Assembly (NCBI GenBank): GCA_963751335.1 | Contig: CAVVUB010000001.1 | Location: 434,001-498,000 of the forward strand | DNA from: Bog-473 sp963751335 | GTDB lineage: Bacteria > Actinomycetota > Acidimicrobiia > Acidimicrobiales > RAAP-2 | Direction: 5' to 3' | Length of the DNA stretch: 64,000 nucleotides | Shown: one piece after another, positions 19,618-29,542 of the stretch | How positions within the stretch are numbered: the first letter of the stretch is position 1 | How the letters are laid out: every line of letters begins with the position of its first letter | Made by a program: the position numbers and the translations under genes | The notes under the pieces: generated by a model | What the model was told of the DNA's origin: nothing | Database searches by the model: none | What the model saw: only the letters and a program-made list of their open reading frames with translations

Positions 19618-21886
19618 TCAGACTTTCTTGCCAGGCAGCTGACGATAGGCGTCGAAGACCCCGTCGAGGTGCTTCAGCGCGTTGATGAGCGAGTGCAGAT
19701 GGGTCGGGTCGGCCAGCTCGACGTCGAAGGCCATGCGGCTGACCCGGTCGGGCGTCGTGGCCGTGCGGGCGGCCACGATGTTGAGGTGGTGCTCGGAGAC
19801 GACGCGCGACACGTCGGCCAGCAGGCGCGAGCGGTCGAAGGCCTGCACCTCGATCGTGGCCACGAAGACGCCGTCGTTGCCGCGGTCCCACTCCACGTCG
19901 ATGAGCCGCTCGCGAGAGCGGTTGGCCAGCGCGGTGGCGTTGGCGCAGTCGGCCCGGTGCACCGAGACGCCGCGGCCCTGGGTCACGAAGCCGATGATCT
20001 GGTCGCCCGGCACCGGCGTGCAGCAACGGGCCAGGTGGATCATGACGTCGTCGAGGCCCTCGACGTAGACGCCGGCGCCCGTGCGCGGCCCGGGGCGCCT
20101 CCGGGTCGGACTGGTGAGGGCCGTGGTGGGCAGTTGCTCGTCGTGCTCGCCGCCGCCCCGGATGATCTTGGCCAGGCGCTGCACGATCGACTGGGCCGAG
20201 ACCTGGTTCTCGCCGATGGAGGCGTAGAGCGCGTCGAGGTCGGCCAGGTTCATGGCCTCGGCCACCTCGCCCAGCGCGCTCGAGCCCATCAGCTTGTGCA
20301 GGGGCAGGCCCTCCCGGCGCAGGGCGCGGGCCAGCTCCTCGCGGCCGTTCTCGATGGCGTCCTCCCGCCGCTCCCGGCTGAACCACTGGCGGATCTTCGA
20401 CCGGGCCCGGGTGGAGGCCACGATCTGGAGCCAGTCGCGCGAGGGCGCGGCGGTCGGCGACTTCGAGGTGAAGATCTCGACCGTGTCCGCGCTGGTGAGC
20501 TGCGTCTCGAGCGGCACCAGGCGACCGTTGACCCGGGCGCCGATGCAGCGGTGGCCGACCTCGGTGTGGATGGCGTAGGCGAAGTCGACCGGGGTCGAGC
20601 GGGCCGGGAGGGCGATGACCTTGCCCTTGGGCGTGAAGACGTAGACCTCGTCCTGCTCCAGGTCGAGCTTCAGCGCCTCGAGGAACTCGATGGGGTCGTC
20701 GGTCTGCCGGTCGAAGTCGGCGATCCGCTGCAGCCAGGCCATCTCCGAGGAGCTGTCCTCCTTGGACTTGTAGCCCCAGTGGGCGGCGATGCCGTACTCG
20801 GCCCGGTGGTGCATCTCCGAGGTCCGGATCTGCACCTCGACGGGCTTGCCCTCGAGCCCGATGACCGTCGTGTGCAGCGACTGGTACATGTTGAACTTGG
20901 GCGTGTTGATGTAGTCCTTGAAACGCCCGTGCACCGGGGCCCAGATGGCGTGGATGGCCCCGAGGGCGGCCCAGCAGTCCTTCTCGGAGTCCACCACGAC
21001 CCGGATGGCCACCAGGTCGTTGATGTCGTCGAACTCCTTGCCCCGGACCACCATCTTCTCGTAGATGGACCACAGGTGCTTGGGGCGCCCGGTGACGTCC
21101 GCCTCGATCCCCATCTCGTCGAGACGCTGGCGCACGTGCACCAGCACCTGCTCGAGGTACTCCTCGCGCTGGGGCGCCCGGGCCGCGACCATCTGCTCGA
21201 TCTCGGCGTAGCGCTTCGGGTGCAGGGTGGCGAAGGCCAGATCCTCGAGTTGCCAGCGCACCTGTTGCACGCCCGAGGCGGTGGGCCAGCGGCGCGTAGA
21301 CGTCGAAGGTCTCCTGGGCGGTGCGCCGCTGCTTCCACTCGGGCATGACGGCGAGCGTGCGCATGTTGTGCAGCCGGTCGGCCAGCTTGATGAGCAGGAC
21401 CCGCCAGTCGTCCGCCATGGCGACGAGCATTTTGCGGATGGTCGCCGCCTGCTGCGCCTCCTTCGAGTTGAACTGGAGGCGGTCGAGCTTGGTGACGCCG
21501 TCGACCACCCGGGCCACCCCTTCGCCGAAGGTGGATTCGATGGCGTCGAGGGTGAGCCCGGTGTCCTCGACGGCGTCGTGGAGTAGGGCGGCGGCCACGG
21601 TCTGGGCGTCGAGCCCGAGCTCGGCCACGATGGTGGCCACGGCCACGGGGTGGGTGATGTAGGGCTCACCGGAACGCCGGAACTGGCCGTCGTGGGCCTT
21701 CTGGGCCGTGCGCCCGGCCTCGACGATCATGGCGGTGTCGTCCTCGGGACGGTGCCGGGCAAACTCGGTCAGGAGCGGGGAGAGCAACTCGCCGACGGGC
21801 GCGTCCGGGCGTCTCCTCGTGGGCGCGTCGAGCGCCCCCTCGTCGGCGGGGACCTCAGCGACCGTCACCCGGGTCAGGGCCACCAT
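19618..21886 (-). CDS. rel: bifunctional (p)ppGpp synthetase/hydrolase Rel
   Basis: About 755 residues from ATG 21886. Domain order: HD hydrolase (AQKAHDGQFRRSGEPYITHP; LLHDAVEDTGLTLD with the HD pair; RLHNMRTLAVMP), synthetase (RPKHLWSIYEKMVVRGKEFD; RFKDYINTPKFNMYQSLHTT; VEVQIRTSEMHHRAEYGIAA), TGS (VYVFTPKGKVIALPARSTPV), a zinc/helical part (LARCCTPVPGDQIIGFVTQG) and a C-terminal ACT (VEVQAFDRSRLLADVSRVVS). An intact hydrolase HD pair and the RFKD rather than EFDD motif indicate a long bifunctional Rel. A single shift near 21275 breaks it, inside the linker before the synthetase. It lies between secF and hisS, as in mycobacteria. Confidence 0.95.
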
Positions 21887-21982
21887 CTGTCCAGGATATG
21901 CGCCTGGGCGAGCGGGTGGAGGCGCTCCTCCACCCCAGAACCGTCGCCGACGGCGGCGGGGAGGCCGCCGTGGCGCGAGGGC

Positions 21983-23568
21983 CTAACGCTTGCGCTTGCC
22001 CTTGGACTTGCGCGGCTTGGGGCCCGGAGCGGCTCCGTTGCCCCGGCCGGGCGGTCCATCACGGCGGTCCTCCGTCCCGCCGGGCGTGCCGCTGGGCTCG
22101 TTGGCCGAACCGGGCCGGATGGGCCCGCTCGCGCTTGGTCGGACCCTTGGGTGCCGGGGCGGTGCGGCCGGCCCGTCCGACCTGGCCCGCGGCGGCGATG
22201 CTCATCTGGGTGCTCATGGTGGCCGCGTCCACGGCGGAGTACCACGACTGCGAGTCACCGCGCTTGGCCTGACGCTCGGCCACCAGCTTCCAGCGGCCCT
22301 CGCGCTCCTTCATCATGCAGAGCACCGGTGAGGCGATGAAGATCGACGAGTAGGCCCCGGACAAGCAGCCCGACGAAGAGGGCCAGGCCGTAGGACTGGA
22401 GCGTGGTGGCGCCCAGGATCTGCGCGCCGATCACCAGGATGGCCAAGACCGGGATGATGGCCACGGCGGACGTGTTGATGGAGCGGGCCAGCGTCTGGTT
22501 CATGGAGAGGTTGATCAGCTGCGGGTAGGTGAGGCGTCCGCTGCTTCCGATGCCCTTGGTGTTGTCGCGCACACGGTCGAACACGACGACCGTGTCGTAG
22601 AGCGAGTAGCCGAGGATGGTCAGGATGGCCACCACCGTGTCCGGCGTCACCTGGAAATTGAAGATCGAATAGATTCCGACGGCGACCAGGACGTCGTGGA
22701 TCATGGCGATGAACGCGGCCAGCGCCATCTTCGGCTCGAACCGGAATGCTGATGTAGATGGCCACGACGATGAAGAAGATGATCAGCGCCTGAATGGCCT
22801 TGTCCGTGATGGACGAGCCCCAGGTCGGCCCGACCGTCGTGATGCTGATCATGTCGGCGTGCGTGGCCGGCACCGCGTTGTTGGGCGCGGTCGTCGGGGT
22901 GCTCGTGCTCGCCGCGGTGGTGCTCGTGTTGGTGGACGTCGTGCTCGTGTTGGTGGCCGTCGTGCTCGTGGTCGTCGGGGCGGCCGTGGTCGAGGTGGTG
23001 CTGGCGGAGCTCGGCGGCTTGTTCCCCGTGAGCTTGTACATGGCGTCCTGCACGTTCTGGCTGATCTGATCCTGCTGGGCCTGCGGACAGCTTGTTGATG
23101 TCGGACTGGACGTTGAGCGTCTGCTTGCCGCCGGCGCCGAGCAGCTCGACGGTGGGGTCGATCAGCCCGGTGCCCTTCAGGGCGTTGGTGGCCTGGGTCT
23201 GGGTGACGTGGGGCGCAGCAATGGTCCACTCCGTCCCGCCCTTGAACTCGATACCGAGGTTGAGGCCGCCGCGCAGGATGATGGAGACGACGCCGAGGAG
23301 GATGATGAGGGTGGAGATGCCGAACCAGATGCGGCGCCTGCCCACGAAGTCGAAACGGGTCTCACCCCGGTAGAGCCGGGCGATCGGGCCGTGGCCCTTG
23401 CGGGCGCTTGGCCAGGAGGGCTCGGGCGGCGTCGTCGACCGAGACCAGCTCGTCCTCGTCGAGATCCTCTGTGTCGATGCCCTCCTCGAACTGCTCGACC
23501 TCCTCTTCGGGCACGTCGTCGAGGGAGCTGCCGTCCTCGTCGCGGGTCCCGTTGTCGCGCGGGCTCAC
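21983..23568 (-). CDS. secF: protein translocase subunit SecF with Thr/Ser-rich loop insert, frame broken
   Basis: SecF of the SecDF complex, which uses proton flow to assist protein export. GTG 23568 overlaps the secD stop. It opens with an acidic cytoplasmic extension of ~70 residues (DVPEEEVEQFEEGIDTEDLD) before FDFVGRRRIWFGISTLIILL. The extracytoplasmic P1 part shows GLNLGIEFKGGTEWTI, then an unusual ~45-residue Thr/Ser/Ala tract (STTSTTAAPTTTSTTATNTS and on). The membrane core follows: AFIAMIHDVLVAVGIYSIF, ILGYSLYDTVVVFDRVRDN, SMNQTLARSINTSAVAIIPV. The tail is basic (KPRKSKGKRKR). Shifts near 23407 and 22745 (each one extra base), 23090, 22370 and 22055. The Thr/Ser insert is not typical of SecF. 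Confidence 0.92.
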
Positions 23569-25206
23569 GAGCCACCACCCCCGGCGACGGCACCCGTCGG
23601 CACGCCGGGCCGTGGTCTCCCGGGCCTGCGGACCGGCGTTCAAACCGGTCGAGATGCTGAACGACGCCCGAACCCTGGAGGCGCTCACTCTGACCCAGGA
23701 GGATGACCAGTGGTCGGGTGTAGAACCAGGTGATCGCCATGTCCATGATGGTCGAGAGGCCGAGGAAGAAGGCAAAGCCCTTCACGTTTCCGACGGCCAC
23801 GAAGTAGAGAACGAGGGCGGCGAGCAGCGAGACGAAGTCGGCCGCCCAGACCGTGCGCCAGGCGCTCTTGAAGCCACGGTCGACCGAGGTGCGCACGGAG
23901 CGCCCGGATCTGGTCTCGTCCTTGAGTCGTTCGAAATACACGATGTAGGAGTCGACGGTGATGCCGATGGAGACGATCAGGCCGGTGATGCCGGCCAGGT
24001 CGAAGCTCGGGGCGACCGAGGTATGGCCGAGGGCCGAGATGATGGCCCAGAGCAGCGCGGCGGTGAGCAGGAGACCCGAGATGACGACCAGGCCCAGGGC
24101 CCGGTAGTAGAGCAGGACGTAGAGGAGCACGAAGATCAGGCCGGCGATGCCGGCGCCGAGGCCGGCGACGAGCGCCGAGTGGCCCAGGGTGGCCGAGACG
24201 GTCTCGGAGGTGGCCGCCTTGAGGGTGATGGGCAGGGCGCCGAAGTTCATGGCCTGGGCCAGGTTCTGCGCGTCGGTCTGGGTCAGGTTGCCCGAGATCT
24301 CACCCTTGCCGTCGAACGAGCTGAAGGTGCTCTGGCCTGGCTGGATGATCGGGGCCGAGTACACGACGCCGTCCAGCTCGATGCCGAGGAGCTGGTGGAA
24401 GTTCTCCGAGGCCACCTTGTCCCACAGGTCGGAGTTGGCCTGGCCGGCCAGCGTGTAGTCGACCACCCACTGACCGGTCTGGTTGAGCGTGGCCGTGGCA
24501 CTGCCGATGGCGTGGCCCGGTCATTTGGCTCGGGCCGAGCACGTAGCGATGGCCCCCGTTGGCGCTGCCAGCTCGACGCCAGCCCCGGCAGGAGCACGGT
24601 GCTGGTCTCGTAGTTCGGCTTCTCGACGCGCGGTCGACGGAGAGGTCGCGTACTGGGGTCGGGCGCCGATGTTGTTCGTCGGACTGTTGGGTGGCGGTGT
24701 TGATGGTCCGAGGTTCGCCGCGGTGAGCTCGCTAGTTCGACTGGCAGGCCGGGATGTTCTCGACCCCTGGCGGCAGAACGCTTGGCCTTCGAGCCCTTGG
24801 GCACGGCCTCGGGATAGCCGCGTAGCAGAGCACCGGCCGGAAGAACATGCGGGCCGTCTGCCCGATCTGGTCCAGCACCTGCTGGGCATTGGTCACGCCG
24901 GGGATGGAGACCGAGATCTGGTTCTTGCCGGTCGTCTGCACCTGGGCGCCCGAAACGCCGAGGCCGTTGACGCGCAGGTTGAGGATGTTGACCGTCTCGT
25001 CGAGGTCGGACTGGCTGACGTGGTGGCCTTCGGCCGTGTAGACCACCGACACGCCGCCGGCCAGGTCGAGGCCGAGCCGCGGTGACCACTTGGCGGCGAA
25101 CACCGCGGCAAAGGAACCGATGGAGATCGCCACCACCACCAGCACGCTGATCAGCAGGTTGCGCCGCTGCCGCTTCTGCGCATCGTCCCCCCGACTTGGG
25201 GCTCAC
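23565..25206 (-). CDS. secD: protein translocase subunit SecD, frame broken
   Basis: GTG 25206 overlaps the yajC stop. N-terminus: KRQRRNLLISVLVVVAISIG membrane segment, then RLGLDLAGGVSVVYTAEG, the SecD signature. P1 domain: VNILNLRVNGLGVSGAQVQT, NQISVSIPGVTNAQQVLDQI. The core carries DGVVYSAPIIQPGQSTF, LPITLKAATSETVSATLG and membrane segments including SFDLAGITGLIVSIGITVDS and VYFERLKDETRSGRSVRTSV. The C-terminus reaches GVPTGAVAGGGGS only after a frame correction near 23620. At least six shifts, concentrated in the P1 domain (24480-24860), leave that part hard to read. The yajC-secD-secF operon order is complete. Confidence 0.92.
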
Positions 25207-25723
25207 CCCTCTTCGGCCTCCTCGCGATGCTCACCGACTGCGCCGTTGTCGCCGCCGACGTCGTCGATGTCGCTCCCGTCCGTCGACGTGCTCCGCTTGC
25301 CGTTGGTCGAGTTCTCGACGGGCTCGTCCTCGACCCGCACGTCCTCCACCCGCACGTCCTCGATCGGCTCGATCTTGCGGGCGATGGCCTGGCGCACGAA
25401 GACGATGCGGGTCGGCTGCGGTCCGTCGAGGTTCCCGTCCTCACCCAGGGCGCCGGTGAGCAGCGTGTAGCGGTCCCCGTGGATCTCGAGCACGGTGCCG
25501 ATGACCCCGCCCACGGTCTGCACCTCGTCACCCACGTCGATCCCCGAGCTCTGCGGCGGCGCGGGCGGCCTGCGCCTTGCGCTGCTGGGGACGGATGAAG
25601 AAGAAATAGCCGAGGACCCCGATGGCCAGGAGCGGCGAGCAGGGTGAGGAGCGGGCTCGAGCGCGATTTCGACGAGGAAGCTGCGGCGAGCACGAAGTGG
25701 GCGATCGCCATGGTTGCTGTCAT
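25203..25723 (-). CDS. yajC: preprotein translocase accessory subunit YajC, frame broken
   Basis: Small single-span membrane protein that associates with SecDF. ATG 25723 (MTATMAIAHFVLAA) leads to a segment that, after correction, reads LLAIGVLGYFFFIRPQQRKA, the family hallmark, followed by IDVGDEVQTVGGVIGTVLEI and GDRYTLLTGALGEDG. A long acidic tail contains VRVEDVRVEDEPVEN, a short internal repeat. About 172 residues. Shifts near 25635 and 25550. Stop overlaps the secD start. In mycobacteria yajC follows ruvB; here about 5.9 kb of accessory DNA lies between. Confidence 0.88.
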
Positions 25724-26160
25724 TGAGAGATCCTTGAACCTGGAGGGTTGCGACGCGCCACCCTAGTGCGTGCGCTGCCGGTCTCCTCGGGCGGCTCGCC
25801 CTCTCGATGGCCGCTCCTCGCCGGTCGCTGTCGTTTCGGGCACGGCCCAGTGGGCGCCTGACCTGCTCGGATCGCCGGCTTGGTCGGCATGCATCCCGTG
25901 CCCGACGCAGTCGCCTCCCGGCGGGAGCAACGGGCGCGAACCCCGCTCCCTGGGCGCGCCCTCACTGCGAAAACGATCGGGTGCAACCTGACTGCAACCC
26001 AAAGCGGAACCCTGGCTGCGACACCTCGTGAGCAAAGTACGGACCATCAGTACAGCAACCTCACGGTGCGGGTCGTTCGGAGGGGGGCGACCAGGTGAGA
26101 GTCCGATGAAGGGGAACGGATTCTCGCACAGGGGGAACACCGGGGGGAGGAGCAGGGAGG

Positions 26161-26234
26161 AAGGTGCGCCGGCCTTGGCCGTCGTCGGCCGGAGTGATCC
26201 GGGGGGAGCCGATGACTCGAGGCCGGCGCACCTT
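26161..26234. promoter_or_regulatory. long imperfectly branched hairpin, candidate RNA regulatory element
   Basis: AAGGTGCGCCGGCC at 26161-26174 pairs perfectly with GGCCGGCGCACCTT at 26221-26234. The 46-base interior contains a smaller hairpin (GGCCG-TCGT-CGGCC) and the G-run CCGGGGGGAGCC. It could act in the 5' leader of the response regulator 280 bases downstream (plus strand), or as a terminator or small RNA. It does not match a riboswitch consensus I know. Confidence 0.5.
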
Positions 26235-26316
26235 TCGCTCCAAGTGCGGGCTCGATTCGCGCTGGTCTTCGTGACCGATGCACTGCCGCGAGGGTCGATG
26301 GATTGCGCCCGAACCA

Positions 26317-26332
26317 GATTCGGCGCCGAATC
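26317..26332. promoter_or_regulatory. 16-bp perfect palindrome, candidate operator
   Basis: GATTCGGCGCCGAATC is its own reverse complement. It lies about 180 bases upstream of the response-regulator start, a position suited to a dimeric regulator. No cognate regulator can be assigned from sequence. Confidence 0.45.
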
Positions 26333-26510
26333 GAGTCGCCGAGCAATCCGGCACGTCGCGATGCCGCCGCCGCGCGCCCGGCTGATTTCAGACGATCACT
26401 GAAAGCAAATTTCTGGAGCCACCAGGTGTTTTCTACAGCGGGTTCTGGGTATCCTCATCTCGCTCGGATAACCAGCTAATTCGCTATTTGCCCAGGTACA
26501 GTTGCGATCA

Positions 26511-27211
26511 ATGCGAGATGGCCATATCTCCGTACTCGTCATCGAGGACGAGTCCGATATTCGTCAGTTGCTGAGGACCCTGCTCGAGCGGGAGGGGTTT
26601 TCGGTGGCGGAGGCGACGGAGGGGCGCGACGGGGTCCGCCAATTCCACCAGAGCCACCCCGACATCGTCGTCCTCGACGTCGGCCTGCCTGACCTCGACG
26701 GATGGCAGGTCCTCGAACGCATCCGGGACATGAGCGACGTGCCCGTGCTCATGCTGACGGCTCTCGGTACCGAAAGAGACAAGGTGCGCGGCCTCAACGC
26801 GGGAGCGGACGACTACCTGACCAAGCCCTTCAGCCGGGTCGAGCTCCTGGCCCGGCTCCAGGCCATCAGCCGCCGCCAGGTCTCCCGGAACGACCCGGTG
26901 ACCACCTTCGACGACGGGATCCTCCACGTGGACTACGCCCACCAGGAGGTCACCATCGACGGGTCGGCGGTGCCGCCCTCACTCCGACCGAATACCGCCT
27001 GATGGCCACCCTGACCCGCCACCAGGGCCAGGTGCTCTCGTCCGAGCAGCTGATCGAGCTGGCCTGGGACGACCCGAGCGGACTGGCTCCCTCCCGGGTG
27101 AAGTACGCCGTCCTCCGCCTGCGCCGGAAGCTGGGCTGGGACGAAGGCGACGACTCGCCGATCGAGACGGTGCGGGGCTTCGGCTATCGCTACCGATCTC
27201 GAGGCCGGTGA
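26511..27211 (+). CDS. OmpR/PhoB-family response regulator
   Basis: About 233 residues from ATG 26511. Receiver domain: VLVIEDESDIRQLLRTLLER (acidic pair), DIVVLDVGLPDLDGWQV (phospho-acceptor Asp near residue 54), VPVLMLTALG, and DDYLTKPFSRVELLARL (Lys). The winged-helix output domain reads LTPTEYRLMATLTRHQGQVL, APSRVKYAVLRLRRKL and TVRGFGYRYRSRGR. One extra base near 26972 (CCGCCCTC for CCGCTC) separates the two domains in the raw frame. Its stop overlaps the GTG of the kinase gene, so this is a two-component pair. Confidence 0.92.
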
Positions 27212-29122
27212 GCGAGAGCCCCTCCACCCGAACCACCCAACCCGGGCGTCGCGATCTGCAGATGCCCGGCACGGCTCTGCCCATCGGCTTTTCGGGATCG
27301 ATGCGGGTCCGCCTGCCGTCTTCGCCCTGGTCGCCGTCGGGCACCGTCCTGGTCGCCCTGGTCCCGTTCCCCCACCACGCCCGCCGGGAGGTCGGGGTGG
27401 CCGGCGTCATCTTCTTCGTGCTCGTGGCCGCCGCCTTCCTGTTGCCCTGGGAGCGGCTGCCCGACTGGGCCTGGCTGGTCATCCCCATCGGCTACATCGC
27501 GGTCATCGCCATCATCCGGGACGCCCAGGGTGGCAGCGATTCGGGGCTGATCGTCATGTACCTGCTCCCCATTGTGTGGCTGGCCCTCTACGGGCGCCGG
27601 CTTCCATCTCCTCGTCGGGCTCTTCTGCATGGACCTGGCCCTGCTCGTCCCACTCCTGATGGTGGGACCGCCCAAGTACCCGACTCATCGAGTGGCGCCA
27701 GGTGGCGGTCATGGCCACCGTCACCACCTTGGTCGCCTCGACCGTCTACACGATGGTCTCGCGGGACCGGGCCGTCCTGGGCGATCTGGCCCAGCAGTCC
27801 CGCATGGCCCGGCGCAACGCCCGGGAGGCCGACTACGCCCGTGACCGCCTCGAGACCCTCCTGCGGGCCGCCACCGGGAGCGCCATCATGGGCGTCGACC
27901 CGGCCGGCACCGTGACCTTCTTCTCGGCCGGGGCCGAGCAGCTCCTCGGCTACCGGGCCGCCGAGGTCGTCGGCATCCACTCCATCGCCGACTTCATCGA
28001 CCCGGCTCAGATCGACGAGCGTCGCCAGACCATCGACTCCATGCGCACCGCGCTTGGCCCCGGTCGACGCCGAGGCGGCGGCAGAGGTGCCCTGGACGGC
28101 CACCCGCAAGGACGGGCAACAGCGGCGCTGCGTGGTCCGGGTGCGCGCCCTGCCCGCTGCCGACGCCGGATCCCCCATTCGACCAGGAGGCGCTCGACGA
28201 GGTCGAGCGGGACGTCGAGGAGCGGCCGGCCGAGCCTGAGACCGAGTTCGGCGAGGTGCTCTCCCCCTCGACCGGGGGCTACGTCGTGGTGGCCATCGAC
28301 GTGACCGAACGCGAGGAGCTCGCCGCCGACCGCGAGCGCCTCTTCGCCATCCAGAAGGAAGTGACGCAGTCCCTCATTGAGCAGAACAACCGGCTCCGCG
28401 AGCTGACCCAGATGAAGGACGACGTCGTGGCCACGGTCTCGCACGAGCTGCGGACGCCGATCACGTCGATCCGGGGCTTCATCGAGCTCCTGCTCGACGC
28501 GCAGTCCGAGCTCACCGAGAGCCAGGTGCGCATGCTCGCCACCATCGACCGCAACGCAGAGCAGCTCCAGCGGGTGGCCGAGGACCTGCTGACCGACCCC
28601 GGTGCCGGGCGCGGGCTCAAGGTCGCCTTCGCCGAGCTGGACCTCTACCAGCCTGGCCGACGAGGCGGTGCACGCCATCCAGACCTCAGCCCGGGTGGCC
28701 GGCGTCGTGCTGTCCATCGAACCGGGCGAGGAGACGCCGATCTTCGGTGACGCCAACCGGCTGCACCAGCTGCTGGGCAACCTCCTCTCGAATGCCATCA
28801 AGTTCTCACCCCGCGGCGGGCGGGTGCGCGTCATCGTGGACAACGTCGACTCCTACGGACGGGTCCAGGTCCTCGACGAGGGTCCGGGCATTCCCGAGAC
28901 CGAGCGCGACCAACTCTTCGAGCGCTTCTACCGCTTGGCCTCCTCGCTCGAGATGGGCGTGCCCGGCACGGGCCTCGGCCTGGCCATCGCCAAGTCGGTG
29001 GCCGAAGCCCACGAGGGATTCGTCGACATCGCGACACGCCGGGCTGGGCGACCACCTTCCGCGTCTTCATCCCGCTCCGCTCCTTCGGGTCGCGCCCGGA
29101 CCGCCTGACCGCGGTGCCGTGA
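27208..29122 (+). CDS. PAS-domain sensor histidine kinase, frame broken
   Basis: GTG 27208 overlaps the regulator stop. N-terminus has hydrophobic segments (VGVAGVIFFVLVAAAFLLPW; WAWLVIPIGYIAVIAII; LIVMYLLPIVWLALYG; VAVMATVTTLVASTVYT), so the sensor part is mainly membrane-embedded. A PAS domain follows (LETLLRAATGSAIMGVDPAG, TVTFFSAGAEQLLGYRAAEV). Then come HisKA (VVATVSHELRTPITSIRGF, phospho-His) and HATPase (NRLHQLLGNLLSNAIKFSP; DEGPGIPETERDQLFERFYR; GVPGTGLGLAIAKSVAEAH). Shifts near 27605, 27700, 28055, 28170, 28650 and 29035; those near 28055 and 28650 are single extra bases. The corrected C-terminus ends FRVFIPLRSFGSRPDRLTAV. Ligand unknown. Confidence 0.9.
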
Positions 29123-29504
29123 CCGGGCCGGCGGCCCTACGGTGGCGCGGCCTGCCTGGGCTCGGCATCTGGGGCTCGTCGCCATGGTGCTCGTCCTCAC
29201 GCTCCAGGTGAACCCGCCGACCTGCGCACCATGCAGGACAGCCGGTGACCCACACGTGTTCTCGGACCCCGTCCTCTGGGTGGTCAACTTCGTCGGATCG
29301 CCCTCGTCCTGGCATCGCCGCGCTCGAGCTCGTCTCCCGGGCCCGCCTCGACGGACGGCGGCCGGCCATCTCCTGTGCTCGGCAGCTCCTCTGCTCTACT
29401 CGCTCTTCGGCTGGCTACGGCTCGCGCCATCGCCCCATCGGGGCCATGGTCATCGCGTCGGGCACCGCGTGTCCCGACGGGCGGCGGCCTCCCGACCCGC
29501 CTGA
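29119..29504 (+). CDS. small membrane protein of unknown function, frame uncertain
   Basis: GTG 29119 overlaps the kinase stop (CCGTGACC), suggesting a third gene of the two-component operon. After one correction near 29160 it reads HLGLVAMVLVLTLQVNPPTC, then SDPVLWVVNFVGIALVLA and, after further correction near 29310, ALELVSRARLDGRRPA and LLYSLFGWLRLA. That is two to three hydrophobic segments with Cys residues (PPTCAPC). I do not recognise the family, and the C-terminal half is unreliable. About 128 residues. Confidence 0.4.
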
Positions 29505-29542
29505 CGACCGTCCGGAGAGGCCGCACCCGACGGGTCAGGCGG
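29497..29542. terminator. hairpin between convergent genes, candidate bidirectional terminator
   Basis: CCGCCTGAC (29497-29505) pairs perfectly with GTCAGGCGG (29534-29542) across a 28-base loop. Each arm contains the TGA stop of one of the two convergent genes. No T-tract follows, so termination activity is inference. Confidence 0.4.

Larger units (their letters stand above)
25724..26510. other. 787-base intergenic region with strong structured DNA, no convincing gene
   Basis: It lies between the divergent yajC and response-regulator genes. No frame here has coding character or similarity I recognise. Contents: a TGCAACC pair around 25980-26000; a purine-rich tract of CCGGGGGGAGG type at 26090-26160; a 14-base perfect stem at 26161-26234; a 16-base perfect palindrome at 26317-26332; and a relatively AT-rich stretch at 26400-26510 just before the response regulator, likely its promoter. 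Confidence 0.6.

Noticed and set aside
26085..26240. Cobalamin or c-di-AMP riboswitch upstream of the response regulator
   Set aside because: Only short partial matches (CCAGGTGAGAGTCCG; CCGGGGGGAGCC) without the rest of either consensus.
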